DNA of 64,000 nucleotides from an uncultured Candidatus Poseidoniales archaeon (lineage in GTDB: Archaea; Thermoplasmatota; Poseidoniia; Poseidoniales; Thalassarchaeaceae). The translations under genes and the position numbers were made by a program. Position 1 is the stretch's first letter; every line of letters begins with the position of its first letter. The notes under the pieces were generated by a model. It was not told the DNA's origin, ran no database searches, and worked only from the letters and a program-made list of their open reading frames with translations. This document shows, in pieces, positions 1-8,412 of the stretch. The stretch spans positions 20,925-84,924 of the forward strand of contig CACKMK010000005.1 in NCBI GenBank assembly GCA_902601345.1, written 5' to 3'.

Positions 1-1
1 T

Positions 2-775
2 TCCCTACAATGGGCTGCAGAGAGGTCTCAGAGAATTTCTGGAGAAGCTCAGGCAAAGATTCTGAGATTGAGGGACATTGACGGTTTTCACAAGGCAAGA
101 AGACACGCATACGGGAGACTTTCCTCAGTAATTGATCAGATTTCGCCCCAAATCATTTGGCTAGGAGATGCCAGGAATATCCTAAGAAAACTGCCCTCAA
201 TCGATCCGAGCGAACCCTGTATCGTGGTAGCTGGCTCTCCCAATGTTGGAAAATCTGCTCTTATCGGGGCACTGTCTAGCGGAGAGCCACAAGTTGCGTC
301 TTACCCATTCACCACCAAGCAGTTGCACGTTGGTCACTTCACGCATCGGAGGAGGGTATACCAAATGGTGGATACCCCGGGACTTCTAGACCGGCCAATG
401 GATGAGAGGAACCAAATTGAGATGCAGGCCATTGCCGCCCTAGAGCACCTAGGAGACGTACTTCTCTTCTTGATAGACAGATCTTCCGAGTCTACTACCC
501 ATATCTCGGAGCAGGAAAGACTCCTGAGGGAGGTGAGAGGTCTTCTCTCCGATAGGCAAGTCCTACTAGTTTCATCCAAGTCCGATATAACCGAAGAAGA
601 AAACTCTGCAGATGACCATAGGATTAGTTCAGTAACAGGGCACGGGCTGGAGTACCTTCGTTCTAATCTGATTGACATTATCGATGCTGACAGGGTGGAA
701 GACCCACTGAAACTTCCAGAGAACTGGCCTAGAGAGGATGAAGGAAGTGGGGACTTCGACCTAGACGTGCCATGA
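2..775 (+). CDS. Nog1-type GTPase, 5'-truncated by window edge
   Basis: The frame is open from base 2, so the gene begins before the window; the listed TTG at 68 is only an internal codon. The protein shows the Nog1/Obg-class pattern: a short helical lead-in, then IDPSEPCIVVAGSPNVGKSA (G1 P-loop), YPFTTK (G2) followed by LHVGHF, and DTPGLLDRP (G3). The PFTTK-VGHF combination is typical of Nog1, a GTPase involved in large ribosomal subunit assembly. The G4 position reads SSKSD instead of the usual NKxD, so guanine specificity may be altered; G5 is SSVTGHG. The C-terminus is short and acidic and lacks the long eukaryotic NOG1 tail, as in archaeal members. It converges on a small zinc-ribbon ORF and overlaps it by 15 bp. 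Family assignment is firm; the ribosomal role is from family knowledge. Confidence 0.85.
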   Translation, partial: SLQWAAERSQRISGEAQAKILRLRDIDGFHKARRHAYGRLSSVIDQISPQIIWLGDARNILRKLPSIDPSEPCIVVAGSPNVGKSALIGALSSGEPQVASYPFTTKQLHVGHFTHRRRVYQMVDTPGLLDRPMDERNQIEMQAIAALEHLGDVLLFLIDRSSESTTHISEQERLLREVRGLLSDRQVLLVSSKSDITEEENSADDHRISSVTGHGLEYLRSNLIDIIDADRVEDPLKLPENWPREDEGSGDFDLDVP

Positions 776-877
776 GTGGCCGCAGATAACGCAATAGAAG
801 TTGTGACCCCCGTATGAGGCGGATATCCCGGAAACGTCTACCTCCGAACCGCAATTTGGGCACTTCGTCACACGCAT
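761..877 (-). CDS. Small zinc-ribbon protein (about 38 aa)
   Basis: This ORF is too short for the ORF track. From ATG at 877 it reads MRVTKCPNCGSEVDV, then a short linker, then FYCVICGHSWHV and a stop. Two CxxC knuckles (CPNC and CVIC) about 20 residues apart form a complete rubredoxin/zinc-ribbon-like metal site with almost nothing else. A GTG six bases upstream is an alternative start. Its 3' end overlaps the end of the Nog1 gene on the other strand by 15 bp. No clear Shine-Dalgarno sequence precedes it. The paired CxxC motifs and the lack of any other gene here support coding; function is unknown. Confidence 0.55.
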   Translation of the reverse strand: MRVTKCPNCGSEVDVSGISASYGGHNFYCVICGHSWHV

Positions 878-922
878 ACTCACGCTAATCAGGAGGGGTT
901 ATTCAACGATACTGAATATGGC

Positions 923-1513
923 TTACACTTCGCGACTAAAGCGATTGAGTATGGTTCGAACGGGAAAAGCCATCTCTCCAGCCCCCAATAATAGAAGGGC
1001 AGAGGTCCCAGCTAGAACGATCTCGACGTAATTGTCCAAGTGGATACTCGCGTCCATGTCTACATCCTGCATGGAGAGTCCAGAGCCCTCGTATCCTCCC
1101 GTTACGAATCTGTATTCCCCGGGTTCCAACCTGAACGTCATCAAACCACCATTATCTGGTCCTCCTACTATGAGATACTTCCTTATCTCCTCCTCTGTAC
1201 AAGGGGTAAGTCGTGTGGACGAATCTGGAGGACACTCTTCGGCTGCAGATGCTTCTACCACTCCCAACCATCCTCTTTCAGGCTCTTCCCATTCTATCTC
1301 CAATGTAATATCAAGTAGGGCGAATGCTGTTGGAACTTCCATGTCCTCCAGATTCATCGCCACATTGCACCCCTCATCTCCGTCGGAACAAGGAACAATT
1401 GGTGCCTCGCTACTTGTAGTCGGAGCTTGGTATCCAATTAGACTTAGAACCACGATCAAGGCGCACAATAATCCAAACAACATTGGCAGCAGAGAGAGGA
1501 TTCTGACCATCAT
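923..1513 (-). CDS. Hypothetical membrane protein with two membrane segments
   Basis: A 196-aa protein that I do not recognise. Residues about 5-28 form a hydrophobic N-terminal segment (ILSLLPMLFGLLCALIVVL), followed by an acidic, probably extracytoplasmic domain of about 120 residues with four to five cysteines (PCSDGDEGC, EECPPD, TPC). A second membrane segment lies near residues 163-183 (EIVLAGTSALLLLGAGEMAF), then a short basic tail (RTILNRFSREV). This predicts both ends in the cytoplasm and a small disulfide-capable outer domain. The start at 1513 is backed by AGGAG about 10 bases upstream. It lies 28 bp downstream of the DUF2116 gene on the same strand and may be its last operon partner. 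The overlapping plus-strand ORFs are shadows. Confidence 0.65.
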   Translation of the reverse strand: MMVRILSLLPMLFGLLCALIVVLSLIGYQAPTTSSEAPIVPCSDGDEGCNVAMNLEDMEVPTAFALLDITLEIEWEEPERGWLGVVEASAAEECPPDSSTRLTPCTEEEIRKYLIVGGPDNGGLMTFRLEPGEYRFVTGGYEGSGLSMQDVDMDASIHLDNYVEIVLAGTSALLLLGAGEMAFPVRTILNRFSREV

Positions 1514-1541
1514 GGCAACTTGACTCCTAAATCTCCACTGT

Positions 1542-1850
1542 TCAACCTGATGCCCCCATGTATATCTGAACTACTAGCATTCCCACGAAAACAACAATGC
1601 CGAGATACATGATGAATGAGAAACGCTTCCTCGATTTCTCCCTCCTTTCATATATCCTAGCGCAGCCATCATCCCCACATATAGGGGGGTCGCTTTCCAA
1701 AGAAATTGGTTTCCAGCAAACTGAGCAATGTCTATGTGAATCCACGCTGACTCTGGATGATGACCGTTTCTTCCTCTGGGTCGCAGCAGAATGGGCCTGT
1801 TTCGCTGTCCTCTGTGCGGCTTTCAGTATTGTATCCTTTCTACTAGCCAT
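1542..1850 (-). CDS. DUF2116-type zinc-ribbon protein with C-terminal membrane anchor
   Basis: The 102-aa product has a basic N-terminal half, then a compact metal-binding motif HCSVCWKPI followed by CGDDGCARIYERR, and one C-terminal transmembrane helix (FIMYLGIVVFVGMLVVQIY). This order matches the archaeal DUF2116 family of small membrane-anchored zinc ribbons, whose function is not established. The ATG at 1850 overlaps the stop codon of the upstream pyrH gene by one base (TAATG), which points to translational coupling. A tail-anchored protein with its basic zinc domain in the cytoplasm is the simplest reading. Confidence 0.75.
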   Translation of the reverse strand: MASRKDTILKAAQRTAKQAHSAATQRKKRSSSRVSVDSHRHCSVCWKPISLESDPPICGDDGCARIYERREKSRKRFSFIMYLGIVVFVGMLVVQIYMGASG

Positions 1851-2551
1851 TATGGAGTCACCATCGTCCCTTCGAAATATTCCCCATTTATGGAGGATGA
1901 TATTCTTCGAGGTTCCCTTCCATCGAGGACATCTAGGGGGAGTCCATTTGCTCTAGCCTCCCCAACTCCAACAGGGTCAACAACCTTCGAAGAACCCGCA
2001 TCTGCATGATCAGGCGGACCTACGATTTCTTGTAATTCATCCAGGGTCAACCTGTCAAACGATTCTGCATCCGGATTTTCCCTCGGGTCTTCAGAGTGAA
2101 CCTTCGCAACATTCGTCGCAATTATGCACTTGTCGGCTCTGTATTGTATTGCCAATCTGATTGCTACTGCATCAGTGGTATGGCCTGGAACCGTCCCCCC
2201 CATTACAATTACTGGAAAGTCTGACAATTCATCAACTGCCTCATCGATGCTTTTCGGAATATTCTCTGAAACTTCGACCCCTCCTTCTGCAATAGCCTCT
2301 CTGACTATTGTTGCATTCAGCCTAGTAGCTGCAATTCCTATTCTATCAAGATGGGATAAGTCGTGGATTACCGGTCTAGCCAAATCTATGCCTTCCCGTG
2401 CAGGAGCCCCCCCTCCAACTACTAATGCTAGTTTAATGCCTGAACTTACGCTATTCTTCACCACTCCAACCATATCTTCCAGCCATTTGTGACGCTCCTC
2501 CACTTCCGGTCTCAAGAGACTCCCGCCAAGAGCAACAACAACCGTCGCCAT
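1850..2551 (-). CDS. pyrH: UMP kinase, archaeal type
   Basis: The 233-aa product phosphorylates UMP to UDP with ATP in pyrimidine nucleotide synthesis. It belongs to the amino-acid-kinase fold and follows the archaeal UMP kinase pattern: N-terminal VVALGGSLL, LALVVGGGAPAREGI, DRIGIAATRLNA (nucleotide site), VIVMGGTVPGHTTDAVAI (UMP site), ATNVAKVHSEDPRENPDA, and a C-terminal DGREPRRI. Length is close to the usual 225 aa. The shared fold includes isopentenyl phosphate kinase, but TRLNA plus PGHTTDAVA favours UMP kinase. It is divergent from prf1 with about 96 bp between starts, and coupled by a 1-bp overlap to the DUF2116 gene. Confidence 0.9.
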   Translation of the reverse strand: MATVVVALGGSLLRPEVEERHKWLEDMVGVVKNSVSSGIKLALVVGGGAPAREGIDLARPVIHDLSHLDRIGIAATRLNATIVREAIAEGGVEVSENIPKSIDEAVDELSDFPVIVMGGTVPGHTTDAVAIRLAIQYRADKCIIATNVAKVHSEDPRENPDAESFDRLTLDELQEIVGPPDHADAGSSKVVDPVGVGEARANGLPLDVLDGREPRRISSSINGEYFEGTMVTP

Positions 2552-2636
2552 CGTCCATAGGTTGGCACCTTGCCTTTCAATACGTATGCTCTTGTAGCGC
2601 TGAAGGGTTGAAATGCCGCCCTTCGCGGCTGAACAC

Positions 2637-2644
2637 GGAGGAGG
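2637..2644 (+). promoter_or_regulatory. Shine-Dalgarno sequence of prf1
   Basis: GGAGGAGG lies just before the ATG at 2648; the GGAGG core has six-base spacing. It fixes the prf1 start and shows that this genome uses leadered, SD-dependent initiation for at least some genes. Confidence 0.75.
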
Positions 2645-2647
2645 AGC

Positions 2648-3895
2648 ATGTCCGAGGATCTGGAACTACAACAGCGCCGACTAAGGCTGAAGAAGAGCCT
2701 CAAGGAACTGTCTGATATGAAAGGCATGGGGACAGAACTAGTCACGGTAGTCATCCCTCCTGAGAAGATGATTAGCGATGTTCGGCATCAACTAGGAAAC
2801 GAGATGGGCCAGGCTGCTAATATCAAGTCAAAATCAACGAAGAAACATGTCACGGACGCCTTGGAATCCGCTATTTCCTCACTCAACAGGTACAAAACCC
2901 CGGGCGAAGGGGGGATTGCAATTTTCGTTGGACACGTCATCGTGGGAAATAATAAGACAAAATTGACATCAACAGTAATCGACAATCCGCCTGAGCCTTT
3001 TTCATCATTCAGGTATAGATGCGACTCAACCTTCGAGATCAGCCAATTAGAAGAGATGCTAATCGATCGCACTTCCTACGGATTATTCGTAATTGACAGG
3101 TCCGAGGCCGCCTATGGGCTGGCATCCGGGAAAAGGCTGCATTTCCAGGAGCACATCACATCCCTAGTCCCATCAAAACACGGGAGAGGTGGCCAGTCTG
3201 CCCAGAGATTCGAGCGCCTTATCGAAGAAGCCGCTCATAACTTCTTCAAGAAAGCCACAGAGAGAGCATGCAATTACTGGCTTCCCATGGTAAATGACCT
3301 GAAGGGAATAATCATTGGTGGTCCGGGAGCAACAAAGGACTTCGTCGTGAAGAATGACTATTTCCACCACGAAATAAAGAAACTCATAGCAGAGCCTTTC
3401 TTCGATGTAGGTTACTCCAATGAAAGCGGATTGAGGGAATTGGTCCAACGCGCCGGCTCTACTATGGATCAGATCGAGTTAGATGTTGAGAGAACTATAG
3501 TTGATAGGTTCCTGCAAGAGGTGATGCAGGCAAATCCAAAGGCAACATATGGGGAAGTGATGATCCGCTCAGCACTAGACCAAGGAGCAGTAGAGACTCT
3601 TTTGATATCTGAGGCAGTTACAATGAGAAGGGTACAATGGATTTGTAAAGATTGCAAGAATACTTGGAAAACATCACATGACAAATCCTCCGCACCACCT
3701 AATTGCCCGGAATGTGGATCGGACAAGGTCTTCGAAGACGAGGAAAATTCGATGGAATTGATAGATGAACTTACAGTTTTGGCCGGTCACACCTCGGCAA
3801 AGGTGCGAATAATTTCCTTGGATACCGAAGAAGGGGCCACTCTGAATACTGCATTCGGAGGCATAGCGGCTCTTCTGAGGTATGCTATTTCTTGA
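2648..3895 (+). CDS. prf1: Peptide chain release factor aRF1
   Basis: The 415-aa product is the archaeal class I release factor, which reads all three stop codons and triggers peptidyl-tRNA hydrolysis. Domain 1 carries the NIKS stop-recognition motif at residues 58-61 (QAANIKSKST). Domain 2 carries the GGQ hydrolysis motif near residue 180 (HGRGGQSAQRFERL). The C-terminal domain holds a four-cysteine mini-domain (CKDCKNTW then CPECGSDKV), common in archaeal members. Length matches the family. A strong SD supports the start. The end overlaps the annotated start of argS by 14 bp, so the two are probably one transcript. Confidence 0.95.
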   Translation: MSEDLELQQRRLRLKKSLKELSDMKGMGTELVTVVIPPEKMISDVRHQLGNEMGQAANIKSKSTKKHVTDALESAISSLNRYKTPGEGGIAIFVGHVIVGNNKTKLTSTVIDNPPEPFSSFRYRCDSTFEISQLEEMLIDRTSYGLFVIDRSEAAYGLASGKRLHFQEHITSLVPSKHGRGGQSAQRFERLIEEAAHNFFKKATERACNYWLPMVNDLKGIIIGGPGATKDFVVKNDYFHHEIKKLIAEPFFDVGYSNESGLRELVQRAGSTMDQIELDVERTIVDRFLQEVMQANPKATYGEVMIRSALDQGAVETLLISEAVTMRRVQWICKDCKNTWKTSHDKSSAPPNCPECGSDKVFEDEENSMELIDELTVLAGHTSAKVRIISLDTEEGATLNTAFGGIAALLRYAIS

Positions 3896-5667
3896 GGTGG
3901 TTCGGATTAAGGAATTGATAAACCAACTAAAACCCTCATTCTCCAATGCCATGAATTCACTGGACGTACCAGAATCAACATGGCTGCCCCTTCTAGGAAA
4001 GGCAACTGTGGAGGATCATGGGGATGTGGCTCTTCCTTGCCACTCTTTGGCCGGAATTATGAAAAAGGCACCTCAGGAAATTGCTGAACAGATTTCCGAA
4101 CTTGTAGCATCCGACTTGAAATCATTCGCCACCGTTTCATCTATGAGCGGATTTGTTAATATTACAGCCAAGCCAGAATGGCTGTCGAAGCGAATATCGA
4201 TACTACTCGGGGATACTAGGCTCGGAGTTAGCGTTGATGAGAAGAAAACCTTCGTCGTGGACTACTCCGCTCCGAATGTCGCCAAAGAGATGCATGTGGG
4301 ACATCTTAGATCAACTGTTATCGGAGACACGATTGTAAGGATGCTGGAATTCAAGGGGCATACTGTAATTAGAGAGAATCATGTTGGTGACTGGGGTACT
4401 CCATTCGGCATGTTGATTGAGCATCTCCTAGATTTAGGGGAAGACCGCGCTGCAAACGAATTAGGAGTAGGAGACCTGGATTCCTTCTACAAGCAGGCCA
4501 GATCAAAGTTCGTCTCCGATGAAGAATTCGCTAACCGTTCCAGGAGCCGTGTAGTAATGCTACAGGGAGGGGATGCAGAGACGCTCCGTTTGTGGCGCAT
4601 TCTAGTGGACGAGTCAATGAGGTACTTCAACGAAGTTTACTCAATGCTCGGAGTAATGCTTACCGACGACGATATCAGAGGCGAGTCCAGCTATCAAAAA
4701 CTGCTACCGGAGGTGGTTGAGAGACTCAGAGAATCCGGAGACCTCGAGAAGAGCGATGGTGCTGATGTCGTTTTCCCGGGCGGCTGGGTTAATCGAGACG
4801 GAGAACCCCTTCCAATGATAATTAGGAAGGCAGATGGTGGTTACAACTACAGTACTTCAGATCTGGCATGCATAATAGACAGAGTTGAGAGACTAGGCAG
4901 TGATGGATTCCTGTATGTTGTCGGGACTCCACAGAAACAGCATTTCGAGATGGTATTCCAAGTAGCAAAGAAAGCTGGTTTCATGAGTAACAATCACCAA
5001 GCAGTACACGTAAACTTCGGATCTGTTTTGGATACTGACGGAAAGGTTCTGAAGAGTAGAGAGGGCGAGGTGATAAAGCTCCACGACCTTCTCAAAGAAG
5101 CAATAAGGCGTGCCGAGCAGTCTATAGATGACAAGAATCCAGATTTAGCAGGCAAGGAAAGGGAAGAAGTCGCTAGAGCGGTGGGAATCGGCGCTGTGAA
5201 GTATGCCGACCTATCAACTGAGAGGACCAAAGATTACGTTTTCGACTGGGAGAAGATGCTATCATTCGAGGGAAATACTGCTCCATATCTTCAATACGCA
5301 TACGCCAGAATATCCAGTATCTTCAGAAAGTGGGGGGGGCGATAGGGAATCTCTTACAACGAACTTCGAATCTCTGATGGAAAGCGAAATTAGCACCCTT
5401 AGGAGTGAAGAAATTTTACTTTCTAGAAGACTAGTGGAGTTCCCTTCGATTTTAGATGACTCGGTTTCAACTTTTAGCCCCCATAAGCTCTGCAAGCACC
5501 TGCACTCAATAGCATCCTCTTTTGCCTCCTTTTACGAGAATTGCGGAATACTCAAGGAGGATAATGAGATAATTTCTCAGAGACGTCTTGCTCTGTGTGA
5601 AGTCACCTCTAGAGAACTGAAACTGGGCTTGGAAATGATGGGAATCAATGTTCCAGAGAGAATGTGA
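3882..5667 (+). CDS. argS: Arginyl-tRNA synthetase, interrupted by a +1 frameshift in a G8 run
   Basis: Class I arginyl-tRNA synthetase, charging tRNA-Arg. The first frame (3882-5345, 487 aa) holds the N-terminal additional domain, the HIGH-like HVGH within APNVAKEMHVGHLRSTVIGD, the catalytic core and a KMSKS-equivalent KSREGEVIKLHDLL. It stops at WGGR just after a run of eight G (5332-5339). The missing C-terminal DALR anticodon domain is encoded at once in the next frame and ends in the typical GINVPERM. Removing one G gives a continuous 594-aa enzyme reading WGGDRESLTTN across the joint. Either a sequence error or a real indel is possible. The start could also be GTG 3897, one base after the prf1 stop, rather than ATG 3882. 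Confidence 0.9.
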
Positions 5668-5706
5668 ATCCAGGCATGTTCAAATTATACACCCCATAGC
5701 CCCAAC

Positions 5707-6171
5707 ATGGTAAAAGTAGGCGATATGGCGCCCGATTTCACTCTGAAGAATACCTCTAAGGAAGCAGTAAGACTATCTGAACATCATGGAAAGACCGTGA
5801 TTCTAGCATTTTATCCTGGAGCCTTTACCGGAGTTTGTGACCAAGAGATGTGTTCCTTCCAGGAAAATCTTGCCAAACTAAACGGTTGCAATGCGACTGT
5901 ATTGGGGATAAGTGTCGACTCCCCATGGGCTAATGCGGAGTTCTCTAGAAGATACAACCTAGAATTCGAACTTCTATCGGATTTGGATAGAGTCGTTGTG
6001 GAGGCATATGATGCAAAATTCATCGGATTAGGAGGCATTGAGGGCTACGTCAGCGCCAATCGAGTGGTCATAATTATCGATAGTGAGGGGACGGTTCAGT
6101 ATCGTTGGGTAGCTGAAAACCCAGGAGTTGAGCCTGATTACGAAGAGATTGTCTCTTTCTGCTCCGCTTAG
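5707..6171 (+). CDS. Peroxiredoxin (Bcp/PrxQ-like, AhpC-TSA family)
   Basis: A 154-aa thiol peroxidase that reduces H2O2 and organic peroxides. The peroxidatic motif is FYPGAFTGVCDQEMC, with Cys44 as the attacking residue and Cys49 five residues later, the spacing of the resolving cysteine in Bcp/PrxQ enzymes. GDMAPDFTL at the N-terminus and the ILAFYPGAFT strand are standard. Downstream motifs (VLGISVDSPWANAEFSRRY, FELLSDLD) fit the thioredoxin fold. Whether it works as a 2-Cys PrxQ or a 1-Cys enzyme cannot be decided from sequence alone. It follows argS by 39 bp and converges on the M28 peptidase with a 4-bp overlap of the ends. Confidence 0.9.
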   Translation: MVKVGDMAPDFTLKNTSKEAVRLSEHHGKTVILAFYPGAFTGVCDQEMCSFQENLAKLNGCNATVLGISVDSPWANAEFSRRYNLEFELLSDLDRVVVEAYDAKFIGLGGIEGYVSANRVVIIIDSEGTVQYRWVAENPGVEPDYEEIVSFCSA

Positions 6172-7721
6172 CTCCACGCTAGATGCCTAACTAGTGACCC
6201 ATAGATAATCCCAGACACAGCTAAGCTCTCTTCGTTGAATCTGTCCATGTTATCCAGGTAGGTGTGGTACTCCAACGATCCAGAACCATAGCAGAGCATC
6301 GCTTTCCCAAACTCGCCCTCCTCTTGATGCACTTCGTAAACGAATGGGGCATGATCTGAATTGTAGGGCATCTGCTCTGATTCTAGTTCTCTCACCGTAA
6401 TGCCATACTTTTCGTAAAGCTCTGGGTAGGAAGATGAGAACTCCTCCACTAGGCCTTTGATATGACGAACATCAGTTTTGCTATTGCCTTGTAGGACAAC
6501 CCCTGAGTTCCTCTCTGCATCAACGTGGTTCATATCGAGATTGATGTACAATCTGAGGTTTTTAGCGAGGTCATCCCTATGCTTGTCCACCCACTCCTTA
6601 GAACCCCACAGGCCTTCTTCTTCGCCACCCCAAGTGCAGAAATACACCGTCATCTTCGGGTCACCGAGTTCAGAATGAAGAATTCCGAATTGCCTGGCTA
6701 TCTCCATCACAGTTGCTGTTCCTGCGGTGTTGTCCACTGCTCCCTGGCCATTATACACCGTGTCGTGATGAGCGCCGATTACAATCAATTGGTCAGTCTC
6801 CCCCTCTAGGATTCCGCAGGGAACATGTATGTTCCCATTGTTCTGGTTGTCCACGTCGACTTGGAATCCAAGCATGCCGCCAGAATTTACAACCTTCTCT
6901 GAAATCTGCTCCCCGACGCTTCTAGATACCATCACGAAGCCAATATCGTAGGGCCTCTCCTCGAACTGAGTAATATCCAGCGATTTCGAGTAGGGGATGC
7001 AATCTCCGGCAACCAAATCGTCGCAGTTCTGCCTAGAATTTACAGTGATCAATCCTCTGAGGCCGTTTTCCTGAGCTCTCTTCATCAAGACCGTGTTGCT
7101 TTCCGTTCCAGCCTGCCCGCCCTCCCCATCACGAAGCCATACTATGCCGACCCCATTGCTTGCGACGTCCCAGTCCTCAGATTCATTCCCCATTCCGAGA
7201 TCTACGACCTCAACATTACTGCTGGCAGGAATATCTACGCTTCCGCTGTACCCCTGAACAACGAAGTCCACGGTATGCTGGAAGTTCGTCTCTTCTCGAT
7301 TAATATCTGCAACCGTACAGGGAGTGGGCCCCCCGAAAACCCCTCCAAGGGTACCAGAGTTACAAATCATTAGTTCGAATGAATTTCCCATGTAGTACAA
7401 CGGGACCTCAAACTCCTCAAGAGTGGAAGGAAGCCCGCTGTTTGAGAAGTTGGTCTTGATAGATTGAGCGGCGTTCTCCTCTTCGACAGTACCTGAAAGC
7501 CTCCCTCCCCAGACTGGATCTCCTAGATTCACGAGTCCCTGGGCATAGTCTCTGGTTTGGTTTGAGTCAAAGCCGATAAGTTCGTATTCAGTGTCCCCGG
7601 CAACCCAGTTCGAAATCTCTTCTCCATACAATAGCCCGCCTCCTGCGGTCCCGAGGACTAACATTCCAGCAACCAGGACTGTTGATGACGGCCTGTTGAA
7701 ACTTCTCAGCCATTCGTTCAT
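6168..7721 (-). CDS. Membrane-anchored M28-family zinc aminopeptidase with PA-like insert
   Basis: The 517-aa product starts with a short cytoplasmic stretch and one membrane helix (residues about 15-35, VLVAGMLVLGTAGGGLLYG), so the catalytic part faces outside. The middle section resembles a protease-associated (PA) domain. The M28 zinc site is complete: GAHHDT (His), GAVDNTAGTAT (bridging Asp), GGEEEGLWGS (catalytic Glu and ligand Glu), NLDM (Asp) and a late EYHTYLDN (His). Secreted M28 enzymes release N-terminal residues from peptides, which would suit a heterotroph feeding on protein. It is the last gene of the minus-strand run, 64 bp downstream of ubiX, and may have its own promoter. Confidence 0.88.
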   Translation of the reverse strand: MNEWLRSFNRPSSTVLVAGMLVLGTAGGGLLYGEEISNWVAGDTEYELIGFDSNQTRDYAQGLVNLGDPVWGGRLSGTVEEENAAQSIKTNFSNSGLPSTLEEFEVPLYYMGNSFELMICNSGTLGGVFGGPTPCTVADINREETNFQHTVDFVVQGYSGSVDIPASSNVEVVDLGMGNESEDWDVASNGVGIVWLRDGEGGQAGTESNTVLMKRAQENGLRGLITVNSRQNCDDLVAGDCIPYSKSLDITQFEERPYDIGFVMVSRSVGEQISEKVVNSGGMLGFQVDVDNQNNGNIHVPCGILEGETDQLIVIGAHHDTVYNGQGAVDNTAGTATVMEIARQFGILHSELGDPKMTVYFCTWGGEEEGLWGSKEWVDKHRDDLAKNLRLYINLDMNHVDAERNSGVVLQGNSKTDVRHIKGLVEEFSSSYPELYEKYGITVRELESEQMPYNSDHAPFVYEVHQEEGEFGKAMLCYGSGSLEYHTYLDNMDRFNEESLAVSGIIYGSLVRHLAWS

Positions 7722-7785
7722 GATATCTGGTACTCAGTACTTTCCAACACTATTGAACCCATTCCAATATAGTACGTGGCAGGAG

Positions 7786-8367
7786 TCAGTCTTCCAACGG
7801 GACCTCTTCTCCCGACCATCTTCTACCGATGGAGTGATCAATATCCAATTGGTCTAGAATCCTAGCCACAACGAAGTCAACCAGATCATCGATACTTTCA
7901 GGAGAGTTGTAGAATCCAGGGCTAGCAGGCAAGATTACGGCCCCCCATTCAGACAGATTGAACATCGCCTTGAGATGAGGGGTTGAGTACGGCGCTTCTC
8001 TTGGGACAATTATCAATTTCCTCCTCTCCTTCATAGCCACCAGTGCGCTCCTGGTTGCAAGGTTATCACTAATCCCGGCCGCGATTTTACCTATTGTGGT
8101 GCCACTTGCAGGGCAGACGACATAGGCATCGAATCTAGCGGAACCAGAAGCGGATTTTGCGGCAAGATTGCCATTGTCCTCTAGTATGACTCCGTCCATA
8201 GATGCCAACTCACTAGGAGTCATAGAACACTCCAGATCGAGGTTAATTGCACCAGTGCCGGTCACAATTAGCCTCACGGACCACTTGTGTTCAACTAAGG
8301 CTTCTATGAGTCTCACGCAGTACTTCGCTCCGGACGCTCCGGTAAGTGCCACAACCACCTCGGGCAT
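7786..8367 (-). CDS. ubiX: UbiX-family flavin prenyltransferase
   Basis: UbiX/Pad1 enzymes join dimethylallyl phosphate to FMN to make prenylated FMN for UbiD-type decarboxylases. The protein shows VVVALTGASGAKYCVRLIEAL (FMN-binding N-terminus), CPASGTTIGKIAAGISDNLATR and the typical REAPYSTPHLKAMFNLSEWGAVILPASPGFYN. I chose ATG 8367 because MPEVVVALTGASG matches the usual N-terminus; the ORF track begins eight codons earlier at 8391, where GGAGGG may instead be part of the ribosome-binding region. No ubiD is in the window. It lies 45 bp after the aminotransferase gene. Confidence 0.87.
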   Translation of the reverse strand: MPEVVVALTGASGAKYCVRLIEALVEHKWSVRLIVTGTGAINLDLECSMTPSELASMDGVILEDNGNLAAKSASGSARFDAYVVCPASGTTIGKIAAGISDNLATRSALVAMKERRKLIIVPREAPYSTPHLKAMFNLSEWGAVILPASPGFYNSPESIDDLVDFVVARILDQLDIDHSIGRRWSGEEVPLED

Positions 8368-8412
8368 ACACTCGGGTATGCCACCCTCCATTCAATGGTT
8401 TGCTTTCTATAA

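Noticed and set aside
1032-1523. Plus-strand 163-aa ORF
   Set aside because: Antisense to the 196-aa membrane protein, which has coherent membrane segments and an SD; the plus-strand translation is Ser/Thr-rich noise.
5203-5667. Separate 154-aa gene after argS
   Set aside because: Only its second half resembles a protein, and that half is the ArgS C-terminal DALR domain; it is the frameshifted continuation of argS.
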